Source of the DNA: Onchocerca volvulus
Taxonomy: Eukaryota; Nematoda; Chromadorea; Rhabditida; Onchocercidae
Length of the DNA stretch: 64,000 bases
Assembly: GCA_000499405.2 (NCBI GenBank)
Contig: HG738140.1
Span: forward strand, 186,001 to 250,000
Direction: 5' to 3'
Below are positions 26,335-39,763 of this stretch, one piece after another; the stretch's first letter is position 1, and each line of letters begins with the position of its first letter. The notes beneath the pieces were generated by a model, which ran no database searches, had not been told where the DNA came from, and saw only the letters and a list, made by a program, of their open reading frames with translations. The translations under genes and the position numbers were made by a program.

Positions 26335-29300
26335 CTGCAAATAATCGTCTATCCTTAAAAACAATATAGAAGAACAGAAGCTCACTAAAAACAAGTCCAA
26401 TATTTTTCATGAGTCGAAAATTCTAATCATGTCAGTTTGATGAATCTGAGTCACATACTTTATTATGAAGAATACGAAAAAATTGTTGTTTGATTGTCAG
26501 ATTATCAAGGTAAGTCTCCTTCACAGAAAATTCATTCATCTATTTCAAGATCATAGGCATACGATATTGCGAATTAAATGCGACGAAACTTGTGTGACAT
26601 AGGTATGAGAAGCAGTCGGTAGTTGTTTCATTTAAGAGTTAAAGGTTGCGAAGTGACCTATTCATCAGGTATGAAATTGCAGTCTAGATATTTGATTAAC
26701 AGGTCATCAAGAGACAGATATTACCAATATAATGACATTCTGTGCGAAATAACCTGTGTTACAAGATAAAAAGTATTTAATTATGCATGGGTTTGAGCTG
26801 GACGGCTAGAACATCAGGAACTAAGTAACCGATGACATCTGCCCCAAATTTTCAACCAAGAGCTTGAAATGGTGATAGCAGAAACTACTTTTCCAGTTCG
26901 TCTTGGCTTTATCCTGAAAATAATTTGAAATGTCTTGTTGAGTTTTGCTTCTAAAATAGCAAATGAAAGAGACATTTCAAAATTGAAATACATTGTGAAA
27001 TCTTAAAAAAATATCAAACTACTGAAACAGCAAGATTTTCATGAGAGAAAATTGAACAACTAAAAGCAATGTTATCAAGTAAAGCTCTGATCTACTAGCT
27101 CGGGAGGTAACATTAACAGCATATCAGTTGGAGACCTATCAGTGTGGTTAACTCAAAGGTGAAGAGAAAAAATTCATAAAAAGAAGCCAAGCGAGAAGAA
27201 AAACAGATTGAAGTATGAAATTCGATTCCTCTCAGCCTGATGATGCTTTGAGTCAGTGATTTCATCTTGCTTGCACTTTATCTCTTCTTGGACTGAAAGA
27301 TGAAGTCATTCTTCGTTCCTAGTAGAAACTGAGGTGAACTAGGAAGGCTTCGACACGTTCCCGATCCGGTTTCAGGCCGATTCCTGATCAGTTTAGTTGG
27401 CAGAAGCCAAGCATTGACAGAGGAGGGATATGATTAAGGCATCAACAGAGTATTGGTGTGAGCAATGATTTCGATGTCAAACTAATGGAGCGTAGAGCTA
27501 TCCAAATAAACAACTCTCTAATCACAATTTCAACTGCCTTACAGCTGCCGACCATAAATTAAGCTAAAACTGAATTGCAAATAAAAAGAATGGCAGGAAA
27601 GGCACTTCATTGTTCACATTTATTAGAAATCGATTATCTGCTTGGATCAATCCTTTTCAAAATCAATCAATTTCACGAATCTAACTCTTTTAAATTAAGC
27701 GCATCAATTCTGTGTTTTTATTTAAAAAAAAAAAAAAAAAATCAGCTGATCAGTTTCTGTAGCTGAAATAACAAAAAAAAAAGATCAAAGCGCTAAATTG
27801 TCATCAAGTCCAAGATTATTACAGCCTTGACATGAATCTCTCGAAAGAGACTCGCATCACCCAAAACGTTAACGAAGCTTTCTTGTGGCCATAATAAAAC
27901 ATATGCAAGCATTTCTCTCACTAGCATCTTTATTTAGCTTACAATAAAATCTCGATAAGTTTGCAGAGAAAGTTCACAGTTCGAGAATGAAGATGATTAT
28001 ATTTGAAAAATTAGGTTAAAAGATGTCACACAATGAGGCTACTTTGAGAAGAAATAAGGCAAAGAATGACAATCGCTGCAATATTCCGGAAGGATCAAAG
28101 AAACGTGGATTAATCGAGGAGAAGCATTTCAATAATGTCATGCATAGTATTCCGTCAATTTTCCTACCAATAAGTAGACTGAAAATTTCCGGTCGTTTCG
28201 TAATTTATATTGATTGATGACGAAATGAATAATTATCTTCTGTTTTTTGTTCGAATGAACAGTTTACAAACGGCTCACACAGATCATCATTAGGGATATA
28301 ATATCGGTGTGTAAGCGCGATTCAATTCACCTCCACTCATTTGCTCTGCTTCAACGAGTGCTGTTGGTTCGAATCTGAATGAATATTATTTGAAGGATTG
28401 CTGGAATGCAAAAGGAAGTTTGTCCTGATTTTGCCGTTCTTTTGCAGTAAAGGGAGGCGAAAAGCTAGCTCTGCTCCAGATGATAATCATCTCCAGACAG
28501 GCTTTCAAAAATGTCCTAAACACACGACGATGATAATCACCAGATCAGTGATGAGCAGACGCAAGCTCCCTCGCTTGTCATACCACTAGAGCTTATCCTT
28601 CCTCTTCATAACAAACTTTTGGCCAACTCAATTCATAATCTACGATCTGTCTGCTAAAACACATATGAAAGAGTTCTTCACCTCCCTCATCGCTAGAATG
28701 AATGTAAATAACAAGCCAATCACACATCTCTCATCAATAATTTACATATTTCAAAAGTTACATAAAAACATATTTATAACTCGATTTATACAGATCAGTG
28801 TCGATGATGTCAAATCATGATAAGCGTTTTGATAAGCTTGGCTTCGCACATCCAATGAGAGATCTCAAAAAGGAAGAATGTGAAAGAGACTGAGTGGCAC
28901 ATACGTCCATCTCATTCCACTTTCGGTCAGCTTTCTCTGGGGTCATTTGAATATGTGATCCGTATCCTGATAAGATCATTGAACAAATAAAATAGTGAAA
29001 TAGAATCAGGTAATAATAAGAGAAAAAAAATTGATGTGAAGAAAAAAGAATAAGATAAAAGAGAACAGAAAAGAGCCAAATAAAGTGGACTAATTTATAT
29101 TCTGAAACTGAAACTGAGAGACAATTAACCAAATAGCTATTTAGTTAAACGGCTGTCCCACTGACTGCTGATGTTGTGACGATGTGTAGAGGGAAGAATG
29201 ATAAGTGATAAATGATAAGTGATAGGAACTGATCAGGTATTGCACACAAAATTCATCGATACTTCTCGGCCGAGAAATAGCAGCATAAACGATCATCGGT

Positions 29301-32300
29301 ACTGAATTACGAAGGCGCTGTAGATGGCGTGAAGGGAAGAATCAAGTTTCGATGATCACGCTGCAACGATAATCATTCTGATCTTAACGTAACAGCGATT
29401 TCATCAAAATGAAGCGACGAATGAAATGACGTGACAGGTAGACTTGAGTTACCTGTGTGAGTTTTTAGTATCTTCTGTCTATCATCCATTCTTCCCGACG
29501 ATTCACTCATATTCTGATCCAGGAGTAGATGATAAGCCAGAAACCTTTTCAAAAGGATAAACTGAAGTGGTCGCAAGAACTGAACGAAAGGATGGAGAAA
29601 ATCATCCTACAGTAGGGAGTCTATTTCCCACTGCCTCGGTTTTGTTTTCTCCTTTCGAACCATTTCAAATTTTTATATCCATTTCAATTTTATCTTATTT
29701 CTGCAGAAATTTTTGAAGTTTCTTTGAATTTCGTTGTAATTTTATGAAATATAGAATGCCTTTCGTTTGAAATCCGTTAGTCATCACCGCTTCTTGGAAT
29801 TGCAAATTGAGAGGAGAGAAGGTACGAATCTGCTGAAAACTGAAAACTGTCACATTGTTCAAATATGCCGACGATGTTATATAGCGATGTTATATTTCTG
29901 ATTTCTCGGAGAAAATCTCCTCATTAAATTCAGCGTGTACATATTCAACATTCTATTACACATTTGAATGGTGACGGCATTTCTGTGATTTTTGTTGCGC
30001 AGTATGAAAAAAAAATTCCCTTCACGCGAGCATAATTAGGAACTTTTTTTGAAAAGATTTTGAATAGCTTTTGAGTTTTTCGAATTCTTTTCAAATCTGA
30101 CAAAATTTTATTTAAGAAATTCTCGCGATCGAGGATTTCTGCTTGAAGGGCTTTTAAAATGGCGTAATAATTCTTCACGGAAAGGATATATATATATATA
30201 TTTTCTTTTTTGAAACGGTATTTTCAAAAAAATTAAATATTACAAAGATTTCGTTGTTAAATAACGCGTAAAATAAAAATTATTGAAAGCGACAAAAGAG
30301 CCATCTCAAGCTGAGGATTGAATTCATTATTAGCAAGCGAGAAAGCCGGCAAGAAATTTTGCATATCGAGATAAGTTGCTTTTATGTCACTGTCAAGTTC
30401 ACTTATCAAATGGGACAGTTAATTGTGAAGAAAGTTCATTTTTACTTTGATGCATTTGGTGCTCATTTAGAGCATATTGCGAGAAAGTCGTTATATTTGC
30501 TTTCTATAAAAATATTGGGAGAATCGTTGGCATTTAAGAAAAAAAACCCACAGTACTAGTTCTTTTTTTTTTTTTGGATATATTATTTTATTTCGAGTTT
30601 TTTTTTGACAGAAATCTGAATTTAATTCCAAGTTTTATTGCTCAATGTTCCAACTTATATTTTGGTTGAAAAAGGCCCAGTCTTAATCAATATCAAGATA
30701 AGTGAATGCAATATGCTGTAATTTGAGTTCCATCTTTTTTTAGCTGAATTACCAAGTGAATTAAATTAAGCAAATGACTCTATGGTAGTATATAAGATTC
30801 CTTCGTAATGCTAATAGATGATGATATACTTCTGTGGACATTTCTAATTTTAATTTAGAATGCATGGTGAATGAAATATGAAATTATGATTAGTTTTGAA
30901 ATAAGTGGTTGTAATCTGATTTGGAAGAGATAATTTATCGCTTTGGAAGTAATAGCAAATTTATTCTATTTTTGGAACCGATATCAAACCAATTTCATTG
31001 CACTCTGATGCACTCTAAGATTTTCAAACTTTGGCTCAGATGACATATTGGCGTTGACGCGTGTGTACCTTTGTCTTATTTGAGTATTAATGATTGAGGT
31101 CTTTTCCCCTCCGAGCTTCTGAATTTTCTTTTAAAATATTTTCTTGAAATCAAAATTCCAAGTTTTTGACGTAGTTGGATAGTTGAGAATTATTCAATTT
31201 AATCGTCAAGAATGACAATCCATCTCGTCACTTCTTCACATCAATCCATGATATATTTTAGACGCTGGGACTATTTCAGGAGGTAACTCTCGACCGCATC
31301 TTTTCATAAATGAATTTAGTGGCTTTCAATTAAGCCAAGACTCGAATTCTTGTTTTGAATAGACGTTCTGCCGATCACTAAGCGTATTAAGTGGAAATTA
31401 ACAGTGAAAGGAATTAGTTTATATTGAGATGTTAACGTATTTGATATCTATTAACGAGGAATGGATAGATTCAATGAAATATTGACGACAGGGATGCATC
31501 ATCTAATGTGGAAATATCTATGATATTCTTGGAGATGAATGTCGCTGATTCCAGCTTCTTTCTATTATCAATTCTTATCACTTGGACTTATCACTAACAA
31601 CCCAACGTGGTCAGGCATCTATTATCAAATCCTTGACAGATCAGCGATATTATTTCTCCAAACAGATCTTTGCTGCTTATAATGCATCACTCCATCATCA
31701 TTTTGCTGTTTGTTTACACTTGGGCATAATTATTCGAATTCCATTAAACTTCAAATTGTATCCTATTCAACAATCAATCAATAATGATCGCTCATAGTGA
31801 TCAAAATACCGATAAGAGATTGCTCTTTCTAATAAGTATTGCAGTATAACATATGATTAGGCTAATACGATATTTTACACTATAATATGTTAGACTTTCT
31901 CTTTAAAATTCGATTTGATACTTTTTTTTTTTTCCGGAAAGTGCTATAGGTGAACAAAACATTTGTATTTACTTAATTACCAACAAATTTAGCACAGCCA
32001 CAACATATACAAATAATGCTATCATTGTCAAATCATCTGATAACATAACACCAATATCAACGAGGAGCTTACAAAAATCATATATTTACAATATCAATAA
32101 TTAACATAAATAATCGAGATCGTCAAAAGACTGCTGAACTTATCACTTTCAATTTTTTGAGGAAGTGTAATTATTGTTTAGAAGCAGAAAAATGTATGAT
32201 TTTTGATTCTGATTGAAAAGAAAGCAAAAAGTACTTTCTCAAATAGCACCTCGATGGAGTGCACTTCAACGGATCAGTTAAGACGATCGAATTGGCGTTG

Positions 32301-33229
32301 TTGAAATCAATCGACAAAGTGGAATGTATGGACTGTCAGACCGTAACTAATCGATACAGCACGGAATAGCATCTGCTGAGTAAATTAATGAGTGAAATAT
32401 ATCATTGCGCGAAAGATATGAACGATAAAGTTTTGAAAGTTAAAGTAAGCTTAAAAACGAATAAATCAACGGCTTGTTTTCGGTCAAACCTTCTATCTTT
32501 CCCTTCGAATGATGGATGAAATGATAATAAAAAATTTGAGATGAACATTAAATTTCAAATTGAAGATTGCTATCAACAGCAAAAAAGAATAAATGACAAA
32601 AATAAGTTCTCTCATCTTTCAACAGATGCAGTAGTAATCCATAATTGATGCTTGCACTAAAATCATCAATTACGCTATAAAGAGAAGACGATGTATTACT
32701 TATCCTGACCTTTTAACCTAATCTGAGTCACAAACTTTGTTCATTCTTGATTATTGCTGCGGTCTTGTGAAGTAGTCTCAGTCTATTTCATGTAAAAATA
32801 CAAGTTCTGAAAGATGATCGACAAGCTTATAAAATAAATTTGAGGTAATTTCCAATTTACCTCTTCTCTACTTACGAATATTTCTGAGGCATTGCTGCAC
32901 ATATTTGCAATGCAAACAGCAGAATTAGTTATCTAGAACATATTGAACTATGCGTATATTCCATTGAATCACTCATATGAAGCACACTTCCTCTTGATTT
33001 CATTTGAAATTTGTCGAAAATGGTTCAATTTCAAACGCACAGCGACACTTCGGCATTTCCTTTGACGGAAACGTTTGCTTAGAAGTGAAAAGTCGTTTTC
33101 TGTCATTCTGGTTTTTCCAGAATGACATAAATATTAGATGATGGTTGTCTGGATACTCGTCGGCGGTAAATATTCGCTGATGAATATACCGAATTGCAGA
33201 GTATCTATAAGAGTACTTTATTGATACAG

Positions 33230-33530
33230 GTAAGTTTTTCTAAATATTTAAAGTTCTCTTCATCTACATAAATAAAAATTTAAATGTTCCTTATTACCGA
33301 CCTTGAATCTTCGAAAGTTCTACATCGATTGTTTTGAAATTCTGATTCAAGATAGTATTCGAATAGGCGCGTGTTTTTATATAGATAAACCTACTTTTTT
33401 TACTTATCATAGATATAAGTAACTGAATGGAACAAATTTTTTTGACTAAGTTTATTTTCTGCGCTAATCGCGCCTTCATGAGCGAACTGAATTTATTGAC
33501 CATCTAACTTTCTGCACTCGTCGAAGGCCC
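33230..33530. repeat. Dispersed repeat, copy 1
   Basis: This stretch aligns by eye with 58070-58360 in the same orientation. Shared blocks include CATCGATTG(T/C)TTT, G(C/T)GCGTGTTTTTAT followed by AGATA(A/T)ACCTA, and near the right end TTATTGACCA against TCATTGACCA followed by CTTTCTG. Divergence is high with several indels, so both look like old copies of one element. Element type and ends are unknown. Confidence 0.55.
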
Positions 33531-33921
33531 CTCTAGAAGCGCTGCCGGTCCAGTAGTTCTTAAATAATTTGCTAATCAACTGGAGTAATGGCTTATTGGA
33601 GCTTAGAATTCGTTCTAACAATAAGTAGAGTTTGGCAGAAGTTCGATTATAAAAAAATCCCAAACGTATGCTACTTGCGAAAAGTTTCCTTACTTTCGTG
33701 CAGAAACGAAGACCACCTTGCTTCAATTGTCCCAAATGCTGCTTTCTGTTTCTCTTCTGGTCACACTTCATCCTTCTATTCCTTAGAAACGATTCTCGAT
33801 CTTTGATGCCAATAATATATAGCAGTGTAGTCCACAACAGATACTGACACCAGTCCTCAATGTAGTAAATTATGGTCAGTAAAATGGTTTGTTGCAAAGT
33901 GATCGACCTGAAAGATGACAT
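33493..33921 (-). other. 142-codon unexplained ORF beside repeat
   Basis: A single open frame from ATG at 33921 to the stop at 33493. The first half is hydrophobic and aromatic; the second half is basic (RNRRMKCDQKRNRKQ). Its 3' end runs into the dispersed repeat shared with 58 kb, so it may be a decayed coding part of that element. No transposase motif is recognised, and chance remains possible. Confidence 0.25.
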
Positions 33922-35163
33922 TTACATGGAAAAGAAGCAATGGAATGATGAACTTTTCTTGCCTTCTCAAACTGAGCGATTCTTCCTTTATCATCAAATT
34001 GTCGCGTAACAGAAACAGTTTGAAATTGGATGGATGAATATGCATGCATACGAATCAGAAAACAATTTATTCATCTTTATTTTGGTGATAACGTTTGCTT
34101 AAAATTTTCATTCGTTTCGAAATATTTTTTCTTTGCAGGATTTTCCCAAACAAATTACTTCTATTACAGAATAAGAACAGATGGCTGTTACTTACTCATT
34201 CTTCAATTTCATAGTCAATAATCCAGTTCTTCATGGAAATTATGACTGATTCTTAATGATTTCTGTCAATTATTGAGAAACACTTTGCTAATTCTTTTTT
34301 CGCATTGTTGAAATAAAGAAAGAGACAGAAATCTTTCTAATGATAAGCTCCAAGATTGAAAAATTAAATACAATGCTGTGTTAACAGCCTCACTTCAAAA
34401 GTTTCAAAATGCTTATTGACTTAACATATTTAGATAATTTGATTAATTCATCCGTAAAATTTCTGGACGACATTCTGTGTTTTCAAATTTTTTGCTTTCG
34501 AAGAAGTCTTCTTCAGAACAAAGATTATAAGCAACTGTTTGCATCCATTCAATCAGTAGGAACTGTTTCGAGATAACATTTTGTTCATGAATCTTTAAAA
34601 ATAAAACACGAAAAGTCGAGCCAGAAGTTCAGGGGCGGAAAGGAAGTGAAATTTGGAAAGAGATACTTTCTGTAACTATTGGATATTTCTCAATTTTCTC
34701 ACTTAATTTCTTCATGGATTATGCTCAGTTCCAAATCTTTGATTTTCCCGAGTGATTTCAGTTCTACTTGAGAGAAAAATCAAAGGCTTGCTACAGTCTG
34801 TCAAAAAGTTGTTAGAGAGTGACGGTATGTATAGAACTAGTTTAGTAACACAAATTTATTTCCTTTGAAAATCTTTTGTTTATTATTAGCATCAGAAATA
34901 TCTTTAATGAATTAAATAGTTCTTCTTCAGGACTATGTTTTCTTCCGTTTCTTGGACAATTTCTTGGACAAAATTCCGCCTATTCTTATCTAATTTTTAC
35001 GTATCATACCTGCTATTGTAATGTTAGTTTAGTGGTATTTCACTGCTATATAGATCTGATTTTGACTGTGAAGAAATCTTGGATCTATTAAATATGAGTG
35101 ATCATTCAAGCAACATTGTTTGACAGAATGACAACAAAAACGATCTCAAGTTTGAATGATTAC

Positions 35164-35399
35164 CTTTCAGTTGATGTTATCGGTGATTTCGGTAACTGTC
35201 TGCGGGAACGTTGACCGCAATCAGTCTTGCTGGTTGTTGCAGATTTGTAGATGTCCAGTTGCTTCATTGAAATATTTACAGAAAATTTCAAAATTTTTCG
35301 GCAATATTCGTTAATTTGATCCAGAGCCGGAATTTCCAAGAAAAGGGATGTTTTGATGTTGAGTTTTAAAGTGAATGGTGAATGGGTGGTATGTTGCAA
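35164..35399 (-). other. Possible coding exon
   Basis: A frame open for about 78 codons ends at a donor (AAAG|GTAATC, exon edge 35164). Its last part is polar and basic (KTDCGQRSRRQLPKSP) and looks like a disordered protein segment. No clear acceptor or neighbouring exon was found, and no family is recognised. Confidence 0.25.
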
Positions 35400-37012
35400 A
35401 CAACGTGATAAATAAACAATGCTTAAAGTTTTCGAACAAATGTTTGTACTGAAGAAAACTCTGACAAAGGGTACCTTTATACTGGTTTACAATTTGCACT
35501 TATCTTGAGGAGTGGAAGTGGTCTTAAGAAATCAAAGTTCACAAATGGCAATCCCGTCTGATCAATAAAATCATCTTCCTGTCATTTTTCATTATTTCTT
35601 GCGCTGCAATTCATTTTGTTTGTTTGCTGATTCCGTCGAATTCAATCCATCATTGCTCATCAATTTCAAGTATTTCATTACCAGCCAAGCAGGGTGGTCC
35701 CATGGATTAGATCACGTAAAGATCTCCAATTTTTTTGACTCTTACTCATTGATCGAATGCATAGAGAACAGAAAGCTTTTAACATCTGCGAAATTAAAAA
35801 AAAAAATTAGTCAAAATGAAAACAGGTTTTAGACAGGTTTAATTTAAATTATTGATTAGCTGAAGAGTCTTTTTGTCGAACACGAAAAAATTGCCTTTAA
35901 TATCACGTAACATGTGAGGGTAGTAAATTTTATTTTGAAACCTTCTATGATATTTTGCAGACTCATGAATACTTTCGATATACTTATAACTAATTCAGTA
36001 AAATAATTGAACTAAATTTGCCTTTTGGTACACTTACGAATACTTTGGCTTCGTTAATTCAATCTAAATAAACAATATTTCCTTGCCATTAATAACTTGA
36101 AATATGATTCACACAGCTTGTAAATTACATTCAGTACTGCTGGTGATGGGAGCCCCAGATAATTCAACATCGAACATCAAAATAGAAAATGTTTTTTAGC
36201 AAATCTTTTTCTTTTTTTTTTTTTTTCAAGAGAAAGTATTGTTCAAAAAAATCGCGGTACTTCTGCGACCTCCTCTTATCGTAACATCATTGCATAATTT
36301 CATCTGTTCTATATCGAAAATGCCAATATTTATATTCTGAATTCATTATTTTATTTCATGATAGATACACCAAGATCTTCTGTTTTAATTATCAAACTTT
36401 TAGCTCCTCAAAACAACAAATGTTAAGCATAGTTAATTGATAGCGAAGCAAAATCCTTTCTGTCTTAACGAAAAAAAACGTTAATGTAGCCGAGATCAAG
36501 TTTTTTTCTTTTTTTTTCAACAGAGAAGTAAAGTGCATCTGATCATTAAAGCACAAGTATAACGACTGTTCAATATCTCATTTTAAATATTCTATGCTAT
36601 CAGTTTCTTGCTCTTCTTGAAGGAAACTGTACTCAAATATCAAACATCTTTCTTCCTGGATAATCCCAATTTTAATCAAATTACTCCAAATATTCCTGAT
36701 ACATTTTTAGCAAAAACGACAATTCTGCAATTAAATAAAACTGATTGCGATCAACTCTCTGCAGTTAACGGAATTACCGATGAAGTCAACTGAAAGGTTT
36801 TATCAATGAGATCAATTGCAAGATAATCATTCAAATTTAACTGTTTTTTCGAAATAATATTTTGACGGAATATTTTAAGTGGTTTCTGTTGGAATTATTT
36901 TTAACTATTTTTTTTCCTGATCATTTAATTGATTATAACACAATGAAAAAACAACAATAATAAAATATTCCTCCATAATTTATAGAAAAAGTGAACGCAT
37001 CGAAAAAAATGA

Positions 37013-39081
37013 TCATTGAAACGTTTTCTTGCTATGCAAATCTTTTAACACTTCGTCCAGTTCGTCATCCTCCATTTTGTTTTCCAAGCTAAACAAATAT
37101 TTCTTTGATTATTACACTGATCTTATCGAATAGAATTCTGAGAACTTGATTTTTCAAATCAGTGTAGACAACTAGATTCCATGAATTATCTAGAAATAAT
37201 AAATTTCATTAAAAAAAAAAAAAGAAAAAATACGACACTAACAGCGTGATGTTTCAAATAATCTTGATATTTTTCGTGAAAAATTGATTTTTACTTAAAC
37301 TATGAAGATGATATTTACAAGAGAAGAAAAAATCTAAAAACCTGGGAATTAAAGCTTTTGCTTCTTCAGATGTTTCTGGACAAAGGTTAGCAATCTGTGC
37401 AACCTCGAATTTATGCAACGGTTTTGTTGCCAATAAGCTGCAATCAATATTTTTACATCATTGAAATCAAAACTTATTTGATTTTACCATCATGATGAAA
37501 AGTTCATTAAAAAATCTGTATTTATAATTCCAGAAGTATGCAAGATTAATTTTTTTTTCTCATTCTTTAGTAGTTATTCTCGGTTCGCTACTCCTTATAC
37601 ACTGAATTATACTTCTTCCGTGTCCATAAAGGCATGACAGCAATGTGAAATATGAAATGACTTTATTCAACAGTCATTTAGATCACCGAACAATATGAAT
37701 TTTTGATTGTACCAAAAATGACAGGCGAATTCAATTAATCCCATCTTATACAGAACTATGTTCTTTTCAAATTACAATTTAAGACTTACGTTCTAACAGC
37801 TCGAATCGTTTCTCTGTTTTTAAATCGTGCCATTCGTCGTGTATAATTTAAAGTTTTTACGAATACATCACTCATCTCATCGATTTCTTCCTGAAAAGAT
37901 AATTACTTCTTGTAACAAAGATCGATTTCGTAAGCATCAAAATCAAATTCATTTCAAAGCGTTTGAAATGCCAGTCACAGACATTATAAAATGTGATAAA
38001 TTTTGAAAAGTGGAATTTTCTCAACTGATGTAACATTACATGATATAACAACTCAACAAAAGCATAAAAATTTTTGTACATAATTTTAGATTCTCACGCA
38101 GAACAGTAAATTGAATCATGAAATCATAATCACATTAGAACATCAATTCAAGATGATAGAAGATGGATGGTGGAATGCTGTCATTTTGTTTCGTGCTATA
38201 ATTCATTTTCAAAATTCGCTGCATTTTTACAGATATGTATGAAATAGAAGAACTTGGTTTTATTCAAAAAACTTTTGAAGAGAAACTTGCCATTTTGCTA
38301 TTCACTATTATTTATCATCTTTCAAATTAATGAATCTGATTCTTTTTTCTGGAAATGAAAGAATGCGCCAGCAAAACTATAATATTTATAAAACTGTTTA
38401 TATGGTAAATAGCAAAATGGTAAGTTTCTTCTCAAGTTTTAAATAAAACCAAATATTCTGTTTCATGCAGATTTGCAAGAATGTAGAGAACTCTGAAAGT
38501 GAATCATGGCACGAAACAATTTGGCAACATTCCATCATTCATCTTCTATCATCTGTGAACAGAAGTTCTAATATGATTATGTTTAATAATTTAATTTCCG
38601 TTCCATGTGAGAATCTAAAACTATATATAAAATTAATTTTACCTGTATACATAACGTTTTCATGCTACATGTTATTTTCGACTGAAAGCAACAGTAGTCC
38701 AAATTAAAAGATCAAATTCTTTTCAGTCGTAACCAAATCAACAGACTTTACCTTTTGCTCACTTTGCTGGCGTCGATGTTCTAGTAATAAATATACTTCT
38801 GATGTTAGCAAAGTATCAGCTTGTTCAAATTCTGCAAATATTAATGATAAGATAATCAAAAAAAAAGAACTGTCGTAAATTTCCGCGAAAGGAAGCTATG
38901 CTTATTGTAAGTAGAGTCTGAAATGAAGGCAAAAATACCTCCCTTTTTGTTTTTGCTGCTTTTAACCGTAATTATCAACTAGAGAAATTTTTTACATTAA
39001 GAAACAAGAAAGTAGACCTTTCGGAAATTTCAATTCGGTCGCATCTTCATCAGTTGCATCATCCGGCTGATCACCGGGCAT
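37013..39081 (-). CDS. rpb-4: DNA-directed RNA polymerase II subunit RPB4
   Basis: Five exons (39081-39018, 38831-38752, 37890-37790, 37437-37342, 37088-37013) join in phase to 139 codons (138 aa), close to human POLR2D (142 aa). The match to RPB4 is direct: an acidic N-terminus, [14 protein letters not shown] (residues about 32-45), [20 protein letters not shown] in the core, then [15 protein letters not shown] and [20 protein letters not shown], ending KKTFQ. RPB4 pairs with RPB7 to form the Pol II stalk, which contacts nascent RNA and initiation factors in the nucleus. The ATG lies 10 nt after an acceptor-like TTCACGATAG, consistent with trans-splicing. Intron 2 (38751-37891) is unusual because most of it is an inverted repeat. 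Every key conserved block is present, and I see no frameshift or truncation. Confidence 0.97.
38070..38660. repeat. Long foldback inside RPB4 intron 2
   Basis: The arm at about 38070-38310 is the imperfect reverse complement of about 38400-38660, around an 89-bp spacer. Clear matching blocks are TTGGTTTTATT / AATAAAACCAA, AACTTGCCATTTTGCTAT / ATAGCAAAATGGTAAGTT, GATGATAGAAGATG / CATCTTCTATCATC and CACATTAGAAC / GTTCTAATATG. Similarity fades outward, so the true ends may be wider. No terminal inverted repeat of a known transposon family or target-site duplication was recognised. Confidence 0.8.
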
Positions 39082-39091
39082 TATTCTCTTC

Positions 39092-39093
39092 CT
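39092..39093 (-). promoter_or_regulatory. Candidate spliced-leader acceptor, RPB4
   Basis: On the minus strand, TTTTTCACGATAG ends here, 10 nt before the ATG at 39081. A strong acceptor this close to a start codon, with no upstream coding exon, is typical of nematode trans-splicing. Confidence 0.4.
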
Positions 39094-39763
39094 ATCGTGA
39101 AAAACAAAAATCCCTGAAAAATTCTGCATCTATATGTATTTCTCCAAAATCTAAAAACGCCATTCCGGAAACTATGTGCCACTCAAAACTTTTAGAGATC
39201 ATGTTCGGTATAATAACTACATCAAAGCAACACCAAAAATATGCATATATTTTTATTTTCAAAAGGATTATCAGATCATACAAATCGCATAAATAATAAT
39301 TTGACAGAGGCGAAAGAATCCTAACAAATATATCACTATGGATTGCAAAAAATACAGAAGCACAGAAGTATTCAAATCTTGATATTTGATGTAACTAACC
39401 ACTACAGTTATTCGTAAAGTCAGAGATCTTAGCAAAACTAAAATAATAGAAAATAAGGTCAGTGATGATAATAAGAAAAAAAATAATGAGATCAAAAAGA
39501 TCATTTATGAGATCAGAAGAATATGGTCCGAAATGAGGGTACAAATTCATAAATAAATTTGAATTAGTATTTGTAACGAAACAAAATTTAAGGCCTGCTT
39601 TTTATATGTATTTAAATTTCATTGAGAAATTTAGAAATTCAATGAAATATTATAAGAATGGGTTACTGAAGGAGCCATAAATCTGTGAAAACTTTGGAAA
39701 TGTTAATGGTATTCATTATGAATATTAATATATGTTTTTCTCAGTAATTCGTCTATATTTCTC

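Larger units (their letters stand above)
25776..37012. other. Gene-poor region between UBASH3-like gene and RPB4
   Basis: Missing 5' exons of the UBASH3-like gene should lie in the left part of this block, but none could be recognised. Isolated exon-like stretches are listed separately (26288-26334, 35164-35399). A degenerate repeat copy lies at about 33230-33530 and a 142-codon frame at 33493-33921. The rest is AT-rich sequence with short, unphased ORFs. Confidence 0.4.

Noticed and set aside
28360..28380. GGTTCGAATC tRNA T-loop-like motif
   Set aside because: No acceptor stem, D-arm or anticodon arm can be drawn around it.
38465..38707. 80-codon plus-strand ORF inside RPB4 intron 2
   Set aside because: It lies in the right arm of the foldback, and the corresponding left-arm strand has stops; it is best explained as repeat sequence.
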